The notes below the pieces were generated by a model, which was not told the DNA's origin, did no database searches, and was given only the letters and a program-made list of their open reading frames with translations. Source: Cristatella mucedo (lineage: Eukaryota > Bryozoa > Phylactolaemata > Cristatellidae). Taken from it: a stretch of 64,000 nt of DNA. Made by a program: the position numbers and the translations under genes. The stretch is taken from the NCBI GenBank assembly GCA_009760855.2, contig WPIO01000024.1:5385001-5449000 (forward strand). The letters run 5' to 3'. Each line of letters begins with the position of its first letter. The first letter of the stretch is position 1. Shown piece by piece: positions 33,385 through 43,723 of this stretch.

Positions 33385-35958
33385 AATAATAATAATAATA
33401 ATATTGCACTTGATAGGGCGCCCTCAGAGAACTTAATCTCTTTCTAGGTGCTTTACATTTGCTGCAAAGTGATACACAATAGAATAGTAAGTAAAATCAT
33501 GCTTGAAAAACAAACAAAATGAATAACATGGTTAGGGGTTACATGCACTGGGTCAGCATGCAAATGTGGTTAGTGGCAGCATGAACAGTGTCAGCACGCA
33601 TAAGCACATCGAGGACGAATCACAAGGACCCACTAAATGCTGTCCTAAATAGGTATGTTTTTAAGTTTCTTTTAAATGTGGTCAGGTCAGGGGATGTTCT
33701 GATGCAGGTCGGGAGGGAGTTCCAGGCTGTAAGAGCATACGAGCTAAATGCACGGAATCCAAAGGATTTAAGGTTTGTACGAGGTATTTCCAGACTGTTG
33801 GATTCCGAAAAGCGAGTGGTACGATGCTTTGCCTGATGGGGTAGTATATCTGAAAGATAGGCTGGAGCCATAGAATGAAGAGACCTAAAAGTGAGCGACA
33901 AAACCTTGAAGTCAATCCGTTGCTTGACTGGTAGCCAGTGCAGGTCGGCGAGAAGTGGAGTAATGTGGCAACTGCGACGCTCACGACAGACAAGCCTAGC
34001 TGCAGAGTTTTGCACCAGCTGCAATCGCCTGATCGCACATGCTGGTAGGCCAGTAAGCAGTGAGTTGCAGAAGTCGAGACGAGATGTCACGAATGCATGG
34101 ACCAACTTGGACGTGGTATCCTTATCTAAACAAGCCCTAATTTTAGCAATGTTATGAAGCTGAAAATAGGCTGATTTGACTGTGGAGCTGATGTGGTCGT
34201 CTAACGAGAGGTCGCTTTGGAATATGACACCTAGATTTCGAGCTGATGCAACTGGAGATATGCTGGCAGAGCCAATTTTGAAAGTCAGCCTTTCCAATTT
34301 CTGAATAACACTAGGTTTGCCCATAACTAGTAAGTTAGTTTTATCATCGTTTAGTTTTAGAAAATTTGCTGCCATCCATGATCGGATGTCATCAATGCAT
34401 GCAGCAAGTGAGTTGAGAGAATTTGAGGTGCTCGAAGGCTGGGAGGGATCAAAGCAAAGGTACAACTGAGTGTCATCCGCATAGAAGTGAAAGCCTAGAT
34501 TGTGCTTGGCAATCACATCAGCGAGAGGGAGAGTATAAATGGTGAAATGGACCGGACCTAGCACAGAGCCCTGAGGTACTCCATATTTTAGAGGTACTTC
34601 AGATGATCTTTGTCCATTCACGTCAACACTCTGGAGTCTCCCACTGAGATAGGACCTGAACCACTGCAGAGCAGTGCCGGTGATGCCCAGGCGAGATGAG
34701 AGGCGCTCTAGAAGTACTTTGTGATCGATGGTATCAAAAGCTGCCGAAAGATCGAGCAAAACAAGAAGAGACACTCTACCCATGTCTGCATTCCTAAGTA
34801 GGTCGTTGTATACCCGAAGCAATGCTGACTCTGTGGAGTGATTAGCTCTAAAGCCAGACTGGAACTTACTAGCAAGGTGTGAGGTTTCGATATACGAGTT
34901 CAGCTGGTCTGCCACGACCCGTTCCAGTGTCTTTGATAGGAATGGTAGAAGGGAGACTGGGCGGTAGTTGCTTAAGTTCTCTTGGTCTAGTGTAGCTTTC
35001 TTGAGAAGTGGCCTGACTACAGCTTTTTTGAAAGGTGCTGGGACCTGACCTGAGGCTAATGACATATTAATGATGTTGGTTATGCATGGCAGCAGCAGAT
35101 CAATGCAACGTAGGAGCAGGTAACCTGGGAACGGTTGAGGAGATGGTTTATTGTCGACATCAGCATTTTTGGATTGTGCATCTGTGATTCAACAATGTTT
35201 CTATAGAAGCTAGACTTAGCCTTTGCTAGGATCGATTGGTACGACCTACAGTCGTCTTCATATGCCTGTCGATGGACAGTTAGTCCGGATCTTTTGAATG
35301 CCTTTTCAAGCTTTCGTTTAGTAGACTTGGCTAGTTTAATGCCTGTGGTAAACCATAGGCCGTCTGGGCGGGGGCGCACAGTGCGCTTTGTCAAAGGTGC
35401 AAACTCGTCGAGCGTGTCAGCTAGTGTCGCGTTGTAGCAATCTACCAGTGATGACAGATCGGAGGGAGGACTGAGCAGCAAAATTGAAGCAGATATGCTC
35501 GCACGGACAGCATCGATGTCAAGGGTCTTGAGGTTTCGCGATTCACAGGTTATTTTAGAGGAGAATGTGGGCACACACTGTAGATTGAATGAGATCTGCA
35601 TGTGGTCAGATAAGCAGGATTTGGTGATAACTGGTGATGACAAAGTGCAGTTATATGAGAAAATTTGGTCGAGTGTGTGACCCTTGATGTGGGTAGGGCC
35701 ATGCACATGAGTCACAAGAGATAATGAGTCTGTCAATGTACGAAATTCGGTGCTGAAAGCGTCAGATAAGTTATCAAAGTGAACGTTGAAATCACCCATA
35801 ATGAGGAAGGATCGATTTCTTGCACACAGAATCGAAATGAGATCGGAGAAATCTGAGATAAAGGAGGATTTGGTACCTGGTGGGCGATAGACTACTGCCA
35901 CTATCGGTAGCTTGTTTTCGGGTGAGACCAGGACAATTGATTCAGAATCACGATGCTA
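33385..35958 (-). mobile_element. L2-A, best-preserved copy
   Basis: L2/CR1-type non-LTR retrotransposon. Two frames are on the minus strand. 35901-35080 is the second half of the APE endonuclease: VVYRPPG, IMGDFNVHFDN, GHTLDQIFSY and CLSDHMQISF. An in-frame stop at 35956-35958 and 5' truncation remove the first catalytic motifs. 35065-33620 is a 481-residue reverse-transcriptase part: YRPVSLLPFLSKTLE (34-48), DLSAAFDTIDH (105-115), YGVPQGSVLGP (161-171) and FHFYADDTQLYL (192-203, catalytic YADD intact). The conserved C-terminal region ends ..SGSL. The two frames are out of register at a deletion of about 240 bp relative to 18102-18341. The 3' UTR ends with the GCGCC..GGCGC hairpin and (AAT)n at 33385-33402. 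Cannot move by itself as it stands. Confidence 0.93.
33620..35065 (-). CDS. L2-A reverse transcriptase ORF fragment (481 codons)
   Basis: The longest open frame in the window. It holds RT fingers and palm with the YADD active site intact at residues 195-198 and the LDLSAAFD motif at 104-111, followed by the C-terminal domain of L2-type proteins (RLDFCNSLLTGLP, CRERRSCHITPLLADLHWLP, ..NSLPTCIRTSPDLTTFK). The Met at 35065 is internal to the original polyprotein, so this is the uninterrupted remainder of a larger ORF, not an independent gene. The open frame suggests a fairly young insertion. Confidence 0.88.
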   Translation of the reverse strand: MSLASGQVPAPFKKAVVRPLLKKATLDQENLSNYRPVSLLPFLSKTLERVVADQLNSYIETSHLASKFQSGFRANHSTESALLRVYNDLLRNADMGRVSLLVLLDLSAAFDTIDHKVLLERLSSRLGITGTALQWFRSYLSGRLQSVDVNGQRSSEVPLKYGVPQGSVLGPVHFTIYTLPLADVIAKHNLGFHFYADDTQLYLCFDPSQPSSTSNSLNSLAACIDDIRSWMAANFLKLNDDKTNLLVMGKPSVIQKLERLTFKIGSASISPVASARNLGVIFQSDLSLDDHISSTVKSAYFQLHNIAKIRACLDKDTTSKLVHAFVTSRLDFCNSLLTGLPACAIRRLQLVQNSAARLVCRERRSCHITPLLADLHWLPVKQRIDFKVLSLTFRSLHSMAPAYLSDILPHQAKHRTTRFSESNSLEIPRTNLKSFGFRAFSSYALTAWNSLPTCIRTSPDLTTFKRNLKTYLFRTAFSGSL

Positions 35959-36085
35959 TATCAGTCCTTCCATAATCTGGAAGGGTTAGGTTAGTGCTTC
36001 GTCACCTGAAAGAGTGGCAAACTAGGTGCTTGGTGAAGAGCTTTAGGAAATTATAAATCACCTGATGGTCCATGAGCTGCAGGAT
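35959..36085. other. Unassigned sequence
   Basis: Short spacer left of an L2 tail; nothing recognised. Confidence 0.3.
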
Positions 36086-36170
36086 AATAATAATAAAAAT
36101 AATAATAGCAGTTATTATAGCCCCCTCAGATAACTCAAATTATTTCTAGGCACTTACATTTGCTGCACAT
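36086..36170 (-). mobile_element. L2-A tail remnant
   Basis: aataataataaaaataataatag, ccccctcagataactcaaattatttctaggcacttacatttgctgcac. Confidence 0.75.
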
Positions 36171-36200
36171 ACACCCACACCCACACCCACACCCACACCC

Positions 36201-36279
<79 letters not shown>

Positions 36280-36300
36280 TGTGTATACATATATACATAA
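36169..36300 (+). repeat. Composite microsatellite (CACACC)n-(AT)n-(GT)n
   Basis: cccacacccacaccc repeats, then about nine AT units, then about 30 GT units. It lies between an L2-A tail and the broken end of a Tigger relic. The Cys/Val frame across it is meaningless. Confidence 0.95.
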
Positions 36301-37260
36301 ATTTCAGGGTTGTGCTGGGCGGAAGGTAGAGAACCTTTATAAACCTGAACTCTTCGAATGTGTCATCTTTAAGGTTAGATGGCTGTGTATGGGCTTTGTC
36401 CAGGATGTGAAACGCTTGGTGGAGTAAGTTATTTTCCTGAACATATTTCTTAAAGTCAAGACCAAAGACCAGATTAATCTAGTTCAAAAAGAATTGCCAA
36501 GTGAAGCACGCCACCGGGTTTGCCCTCCCCATAACGAACTGTCCTTCTTTCAGAATCTTGTGTAACTTGAAGGTTCCAGGGTTTTCCGAGTTATGAACGA
36601 GCAGTGGCTTAATCTTGCAGTCACCGCTCGCACACGTGAAAAGTGCAATGGTTAGCTTATCATTTGCTGGTTTGTTGCGTGGCATCCTCTTCTAACCTGC
36701 CTTAATATAGGTCCACCTTGGCATCGGCTTCCTGGAGAGTCTTGTCTTGTCACACCTGAAGACTTGCTTGGGAAGTATCCTTCTGCTGGTATAGTTCCAG
36801 CAACAGTTTGGAGGTGGTAGCCTTAACTGCCTTCACATGTGAGCTCGCTGCTTCACCATACCTGACAATGGAGTGAATAACGGTCCTCTTTTTTTAATTC
36901 ACGAACCAGTAGTGAATGCCTTTAAATGGCTCACCCGATGCCTCCTCTGTTTAAATGTCCAGGTTTTGCTGCAGAAATTCAGCATAAATAGCCAGTGCTT
37001 CCTCTAAGATTATAGCCTACGTCTCAAGTCTACTGCAAGCTGATTTTCCGTCAACCACGTCATCAGCCACTTCTCCATATTTTCATCGATAGAAGTCTAC
37101 TGTTTAGAAACTAATGTAACTCACTTGGGTAGAATTATCGAATTTGTCTTTATCGCCTCCTTTGGCTTCAGTTTGGTGCAGATCTTAAAAGTGCTACTCT
37201 CATAAAGCTTGACCAAGTCGACTACAAGCATAATCTTGGTTATGTTTTTCACTTATTTCT
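36300..37260 (-). mobile_element. Tigger-type transposase relic, nearly full span, broken
   Basis: Minus-strand frames follow the Tigger order. VVDLVKLYESSTFKI (N-terminal HTH, about 37240) comes first, then EEASGEPFKGIHYWF with KKRTVIHSIVRYGEAASSH (second DNA-binding region). PKQVFRCDKTRLSRKPMPRW (DDE first Asp region, normally FNxDETGL) follows, then NKPANDKLTIALFTCASGDC, PLLVHNSENPGTFK, and near 36400 the FHILDKAHTQPSNLKDD to FIKVLYLPPSTT block (second catalytic Asp region). Several stops and frameshifts. The DKT and LDKAHTQP changes depart from the catalytic DET and LDNAPGHP. The 3' end is lost at the microsatellite at about 36300. Confidence 0.82.
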
Positions 37261-37615
37261 TTTTTTATTCAACGCACATCATTCGCTTCGCCTTCTCAAC
37301 ACTGTCCTGCGTTCTCAGTCTATTCGGATGCACGGCTGAAAAACGAAGGTTTTCATGGGAAAAGATGCAAGCTCAGGAGTGAGCAGAACACTGATTCTTC
37401 CACTGCCCGCGTAACCTCGGATGACCCGCTGAGGGAAACCCAGGGACGTAACGTTGCCGTAGCTTCTTAGGCACTTCGTGGCAAGCAAGCACTTGCAGTG
37501 CGGAAATAGTGTGATACAGCCGTCCGCCAAGCAGATGGGCGTACATACGGCCAACACCTAACCGAAAACCAGTTTATGCGCTGGGGTTGTATGCGGATTG
37601 TAATCAGTGAAGCAA
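37261..37615. other. Unassigned sequence
   Basis: No recognisable motif. The 80-codon minus-strand frame at 37315-37557 is not recognised. Confidence 0.4.
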
Positions 37616-37619
37616 CAAA

Positions 37620-38905
37620 TTTCCAGTCTAGCCTGTCTTGGCGCCAATCGACAGTCTTGCGCTTGACGTCGTCGCATCCGGATGCTCAGGCAGCGCCTGA
37701 GTGGGCTCAACGTGTTACCGCAATCCACGCAAACCCACTTCGATCCACGTGACAGCGAACTCTGCAGCGATTGCACTTAAGCCTTTCACTTGCATTGGTA
37801 CGCCGACCGAGGTGCGAGGAGCTGCAATCGACTGCAGTAGCCAACCGGGCAAATACTAAAATCCACTTCAATCCACTGAATCCATACATGCAAAAATTGA
37901 AATAGATTGTAATGAGATCCAAATGTTGCAAACCGCGTAAAATAAATTGTGGGTCCTCCCACTTCGACAGTGCTCGGCCATCACATTTAAATGACCTGGG
38001 CAACTACTGCAATTTGTCATATTACACTGCAAATCGTCCTCAAATCACCATCGCAAAGCTTTCATTGACATTGTATACAAGACTAGACTCAGTTTAAAGT
38101 GCTCCCCAAACATTCGCTCCATCCAGTGCTTCATTCAGTGCTCGATTGTGCTCTAGTGTGCTCCATTCAGTGCATTCACTCATTCTCTTGCGATGCACAG
38201 CAATCGACTACAACGCCCGGTTCCATATCTCAATCCTCCGAAATCCGCTGCAATCCGCCACACAGCTACCAGAACGCTTACACTAGAAGCTCTAATTACG
38301 ATTGCACGCTGCTCTACTCTTTTTTTATTGTGTACTCGCATAACTTCACTGTAATTGTCTCAACCATGCAGTAATGCACTGCAATCGATTGCAATGGCCC
38401 GGGCCAGTACGTCAATCCACAGAAACCCACCAAAAAAGACCAAAATGTGTACACTGTAAGCTCTTTAACGATCGCACATTATTCTAGTCTTTGGTTATTA
38501 TTTGTTCACGAAATTATGTACAATTTCCTCTATAATTCAGCAACAATGCCCTGCGATTTACTGCACTGACACGGGCCAATACAGCAATGTGATGCGAAAT
38601 GCCCTGAAATTGATTTCGCAATGCTTCAATTTTGAATGCATCTTACAAAGCACACTGCTTAAAGTCAACCAAATTGTCTTAACCAGTTGAGCTCGTACAA
38701 TATCGGGCAATTGATGGCAATCTGTGGCAACGGCTCGGCTCGAAGCAGCAATCCACTACAATCCGTGACAAGTCGACCACAGATTGGCGACACGAAGTGC
38801 CAATTGTTATCATATTTCACTTTTTTAAGCTAAAATTGAAATCGCATGCCTTTCAAGCTATTTTGCATGTTAACTGTCAACTGTTCAGGTAAATCGAAAG
38901 CAATT
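37620..38905 (-). repeat. About 174-bp satellite array, minus orientation (second locus)
   Basis: Cores such as tgcaatcgactgcag near 37825, gcaatcgactacaac near 38210, ctgcaatcgattgcaatgg near 38385 and ctgcgatttactgcac near 38562 are spaced about 175 bp or a multiple. Blocks match 7150-7640 and, inverted, 40900-41330. Confidence 0.8.
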
Positions 38906-39570
38906 AAAGGGACTACCAGCATGTGCGATCTGGCGATTGCAGCTGGTGCAAAACTCTGCAGCTAGGCTTGTCTGTCGTGAGCGTCGAAGTTGCCACATTA
39001 CTCCACTTCTCGCCGACCTGCACTGGCTACCAGTCAAGCAACGGATTGACTTCAGGGTTTTGTCGCTCACTTTTAGGTCCCTTCATTCTATGGCGCCAGC
39101 CCATCTCTCCGACATACTCCCCCATCAGGCCAAGCATCGTACCACCCGCTTTTCGGAATCCAACAGTCTAGAAATACCTCGTACAAACCTTAAATCCTTT
39201 GGAGACCGTGCATTTAGTTTGTATGCTTCCACAGCCTGGAACTCCCTCCCAACCTGCGTCAGAACATCCCCTGACCTGACCGCATTTAAAAGGAACCTAA
39301 AAACACACCTATTTAGGACAGCATTTAGTGGGTCCCTGTGATTCGTCCTTGATGTGCTTATGCGTGCTGACACTGTGCATGCTACCACCAACCACATTTG
39401 CATGCTGACCCTGTGCATGTCACCCCTAACCATACTATTCATTTTGTTTGTTTTTCAAGCATGATTTTACTTACCATTCAATTGCATATCACTTTGCAGC
39501 AAATGCAATGCGCCTAGAGAGAGATTAAGTTCTCTGAGGGCGCTTTATCAAGTGAATTATTATTATTATT
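38906..39570 (+). mobile_element. L2-A copy splitting the satellite locus
   Basis: 5'-truncated family A with an open C-terminal RT frame of 134 codons (QLVQNSAARLVCRERRSCHI .. FKRNLKTHLFRTAFSGSL), full 3' UTR, hairpin and (ATT)n at 39558-39582. It sits between the two satellite arms. Confidence 0.9.
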
Positions 39571-39987
39571 AAATTATTATTAGAAATACCTCGTACAAAC
39601 CTCAAATCCTTTGAAGATCGTGCATTTAGTTCGTATGCTCCCAAAGCCTGGAACTCCCTCCCGACCTTCGTCAGAACATCCCCTGACCTGACCACATTTA
39701 AAAGGAACTTACAAACAAACCTATTTAGGACAGCATTTAGTGGGTCCCTGTGATTCGTCCTTCACGTGCTTATGTGTGCTGACACTGCATGCTGCCACTA
39801 ACCACATTTGCATGCTGACCCTGTGCATGTCACCCCTAACCATATTATTCATTTTGTTTGTTTTTCAAGCATGATTTTACTTACCATTTAATTGCATTTT
39901 CCTTTGCAGTAAATGTATAGCGCCTAGAAAGAGATTAAGTTCTCTGAAGGCGCTTTATCAATTACATTATTATTATTATTACCGATA
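39571..39987 (+). mobile_element. Second L2-A copy, tandem after the first
   Basis: It begins within the (ATT)n tail of the previous copy and starts at agaaatacctcgtacaaacctc (the last 70 or so codons of the ORF). It repeats the whole 3' UTR, hairpin and (ATT)n at 39967-39981. Same strand, same end. Confidence 0.9.
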
Positions 39988-41953
39988 CCCGAATCTGCTG
40001 TTAATCGACGAGAAATTAGCAGTAGAAAATTGGGGTATTGTCCCAGGACACTGCTGTCAATTGTCGTTCATTGCTCGTGATTGTACGTGCTCGATTAGTT
40101 AAAAGGATTTAATTGCACTTTCAGCAGAGTGGGCTGTGACAGGTCAGGTATACTTGATCTTGGACCAGTCTCTTTCCAGTGATTGACGATGGACCGTAAT
40201 GGATTGCCGTATTCGCTTGGTTTATTGCCGTCTGTTGCCATGCATCGCCCAAGATTCAACGGTAAGAGCTGGTTGAAAGGCTTAAAATTATGTGTGCACT
40301 CAATTAGATGTTACCTGGAATGAGAATCGGAGCTTGGTGCAGCCGATTTCTCGTCGATTTACCACGGATTTCGGTATTGGTCCCTGCCGTTGCTGTCGAT
40401 TGCCATGCATTGTTGACAATTAGCGAGTAAAATAGCTTGCAAATCCTAAGATTTAACTTTTAGCACAAAGAAATGTGAAATGCGATGACAATCAGCACTT
40501 CGTGCAGCCAATTTACTGTCAACTTGCCACGGATTGTAGTCAATTGCTGCTTCGAGCTGAGCCGTTGCCGTCGATTGCCATGCATCTGCCTGAGATTGTA
40601 CGAGCTAAATTTCTTAAAATAATGTGGTTTACTTTAAACAGTTTGCTCTGTAGCATGCATTACAAATTGAAGCATCGTGAAACCGATTTCAGGGCATTTT
40701 ACATCAGAATGCTGTAAATTGAGGTAGTGGCCGGGCCACTGCAGTCAATTGCAGTGCATTGCTGCCGAATGATTGAGGCGATTGAAGTAAAATTGTGGGA
40801 TTACACAATAGCCACAAGTTAGAGCAACGTGAAATCACTATTAGCGCTTAAAGTTTACGTATTCTGTTCGTTTTTCTGCAGGTTGCTGTACATTGATTAC
40901 CTGTGCGGGCAGTTGCAGTCGATGACAGTGCATTGCTGTAGAATGGCCAAGGCAATTACAGAGAATTTATGCGACTATACACTAACCGAAGACTGGAGCA
41001 GTGTGCAATCATAATTAGAGCTTCTAGTGTACGCGTTCTGTTCGCTGCGTGGCGGATTGCAGCGGATTTCGGCGGGTTGATGTAGATTGGGGTAAAGGGC
41101 CGGGTCGTTGCAGTCGATTGCAATTCCTTACATGAGGACGCGTTTGCGAAATGGAGCGAAATTTTGTGGATGCACTTTGAACTGAGTATAGTCCTATATG
41201 CAATGTCAATTAGAGCTTTGCGATGGAGATTTGAGGATGATTTGCAGTGGAATAGAGTGGATTGTGGTAGTTTTCCAGGGCATTTTAGGCGACTGCCGCG
41301 AATTGCCACAGTGCGAGGTTGCATGATTTTTTAATTTTACATGGTGGTGCACACAGCACGGCACACCCAAACATGCACTAAAAATTGGAGCTTGGCGCAA
41401 TGTATTTCGATTTTGTATGTGGTGGATTCGGTGGATTAAAGTGGATTGCGGTATTGACCCGGACTACTGCAGTCGATAGCAGGGCATTGCATGAGAAGGG
41501 CCGTGCCAATACAAGTGAAAATTTTCCATCGCAATTGTCGCAGAGTGAGCTGTCATATGCAATCAAAAAATGTGCTTTTAAAACAGGATTTCTTTCGTTG
41601 CACGGTGGAGTGCAGTGGATTGTGGTATTGGCCTGGGCCACTGCAATCTAATTTCAGTGGACGTCGTGAGAACGCGTGAGCGGAATCGCGCGAAATTGTA
41701 TTCGTACATTGTGCGTGTAACGTAGTTTGATATTCCAAACTTTTTAGAGCTGTTCGCAGCTGATTTGTGGCGGATTTGACGAGAGTTAGAATAGATCGTG
41801 GTGGATTGTGGTGGATTGCAGTGGATGTCGGTAACGGTACAGGCATCCGGCGTCAAAGCTCATTTGCATAAATGTGCGTGCGGGCGGCGAAATGAAACTA
41901 GGTTTACAAATAAATTCAAACATGTACTTCAATATAAGCGAAAAATGTGCAAA
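39988..41953 (+). repeat. About 174-bp satellite array, plus orientation (second locus)
   Basis: Cores like ttgc(a/c/t)gtcgattgc(a/c) start near 40051, 40225, 40390, 40565, 40739, 40913, 41108, 41293, 41467, 41641 and 41844. Seven of the ten steps lie between 165 and 175 bp; the others are 185, 195 and 203. Each core is preceded by a variant of gtggattgcggtattggcccgggcc. Units are diverged, so this is an old array. Non-coding. Confidence 0.88.
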
Positions 41954-42161
41954 ATTTAAAGGGTCACTTCGGATGTGTCAATGCGCTCGAGTTTTCTGAA
42001 GACGGCTGCCAGATAACATCAGGTATGGCATTCGAAAATAGGGCATGTGGAAATAGCTCTCAAATTTGAGTAATTTAAGTTGGACTCATTTATTTCCGTG
42101 GCCGCCTGTATCAACCTCAGCCGTGCTGTGGAGTTCTGTAGCCGACGCATCTTTTTATATT
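41954..42161 (+). pseudogene. Partial copy of DCAF5 exon 1 end plus intron 1 start
   Basis: These 208 bases match 43857-44064 without an indel. By eye I count five substitutions. The copy covers LKGHFGCVNALEFS-DGCQITSG, the GTATGG donor and about 135 bp of intron. One change is Asp to Glu in the DDG motif. It lacks the start codon and the 5' part of exon 1, so it cannot encode the protein by itself. It is embedded in a satellite unit, between ATTT at 41954-41957 and ATTT at 42178-42181. Its donor site could in principle act as a decoy or alternative 5' exon end. The low divergence suggests a recent event or gene conversion. Confidence 0.92.
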
Positions 42162-42177
42162 GATATATTTATATTAT

Positions 42178-42260
42178 ATTTGAGCTGGGCAACGCTTTGA
42201 TCTGGTCGTTGCTAGCCTAATTAAAGTGGATTGCGGTTGATTGCGGATATTCGTCGTCGA
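42178..42260 (+). repeat. Satellite remainder to the right of the DCAF5 fragment
   Basis: tttgagctgggcaacgc..gctagcctaattaaagtggattgcggttgattgcgg continues the satellite edge seen at 8965-9035 and, inverted, at 4190-4330. It shows that the DCAF5 fragment interrupts the unit. Confidence 0.75.
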
Positions 42261-43630
42261 ACCCCTGACCTTGCAGAGGGCTGGGAGTCCCGCAGGGGTG
42301 AACAGCATCGCGAGCGTGGCCACGCCTACAAGGTCGCTGCCCTCCTCCCCCGGTTGGGAAAGGGCAAATGCCCATTGCCCACCCTGTGGCTACCCAAATG
42401 ACCTGTTATGCTTTTTTAATAATGTCACGTTAAAGGATGTCCAGATGTCCGTGTATTTTAATAGTAGCTCCGGCGGCGGCAGCTCCAGTGGAAGTCCCGC
42501 GGAGGCACAAGGGGCTAACGGGAGTGGTAAACGCGACTCTCAATTTTGCTCTCAGCGGGTAAATATCTATGACAGCTCAATCAATCGCAGCCGCCTTCAG
42601 GAAATAAAACCTGCATTAGTGGCCTCGCGCTGCACTGGGTCAACGGCTTAACTATTGGCCACAGGTGAGGCGTGAACATCATAGTCCGGGTGCTTGGGTA
42701 ATTAAACAGGAGAAGCCACAGGAGCGCGTTACGTCAGTTAGTAGTGAACAGGCTTCAGGTGCGTACGAGTTAAGGGTGTGGTGGTCAAACGATTTAAGGA
42801 CTGATAGGCTAGGCCGCCTCCTAGTCTTTGCGACGCATGCACCGCGCGCGGAAGCATGGGCGCGCCGAAGCGGCACCAAAAAGGAACGGACGCGGTAAAC
42901 CCGGCCTTAGTCTACGCAACGAGTAATAGATGTGATGCAGCTCATTACTAACCTATTTGGCGGTTATATACTTTACAATTATATTTATTTATAAATATTC
43001 TATTATGTATTATCATATTATATTAATAATATAAATATATATATATTATTGTATGTGATATTATATTATATCAATTTCGATTTTATTATCTGTATGCTAA
43101 TTTATAATTATACTTTACAAAAGCGCGAATGATGCTCTCCTTTCACCGTCAAAGGAGGCTGTTTAGCAGATGCAGATTGTGCTCAGCCGGCCTCGCTCAG
43201 CAACATCAGCCAGCTACGACGGTATCTGTAGCTCCGTCCCACCCGACCTACACTTAGCAACCGAGCCCGGAGGTCAGCGGCCTGGTGGTAAACGCGCGGA
43301 GGCAAGGCAGCCGGTGCGATCGGCGCACGGAAAGGAAGCAGCTTGCGCCACACACAAAATTCTATCGTGCACGCATGGCAGTGCTAAGCTTCCGCACAGA
43401 ACGCCTTCTTCTAAGTGATCGGTGCGCTAAGTATTCAGGCGCGACGGCTGGACAACTCTCTGAGCGATGCTCGTTCCAGAGGCTGGGCTTCCTGTGGACG
43501 ATTGCAGAAAAGTATGCTCCAGGAAAAGCCAAAAGACATAAATTATTGAGTATAAAAGCCTCTATTATTTAATATAAAAATAAATTTACAAAATAAATAA
43601 TTATTAAGGAGTTTTAAGCTTAAAGCTCTT
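42261..43630. other. Region between satellite and DCAF5 start, unassigned
   Basis: Two GC-rich parts flank an AT-rich block (42950-43110). A 136-codon frame at 42241-42651 (with a PPCGYPNDLLCFFNNV stretch and a Gly/Ser-rich end) and frames at 43170-43572 are not recognised. At about 42745-42810 a faint match to an L2 C-terminus on the minus strand is possible. The GC-rich part at 43140-43560 could belong to the DCAF5 promoter, but I see no defined element. Confidence 0.35.
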
Positions 43631-43723
43631 TAGCTTACACTTTACCGGAAACCAAACGTCCTTGACATTGGTCGGACTGCTGTGCTACCGCAGCAGCGGC
43701 GGTCGTGCTGCTGTGCTCATAGG

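Noticed and set aside
36221-36427. Cys/Val-repeat open frame
   Set aside because: Product of the (GT)n microsatellite.
39988-41953. CRISPR-like array
   Set aside because: The period is about 174 bp with diverged units and no short identical repeats separated by unique spacers; this is a eukaryotic satellite.
42241-42651. 136-codon frame with PPCGYPNDLLCFF
   Set aside because: Starts inside satellite sequence and matches no family I know. Possibly part of a transposon, but not supportable as a gene.
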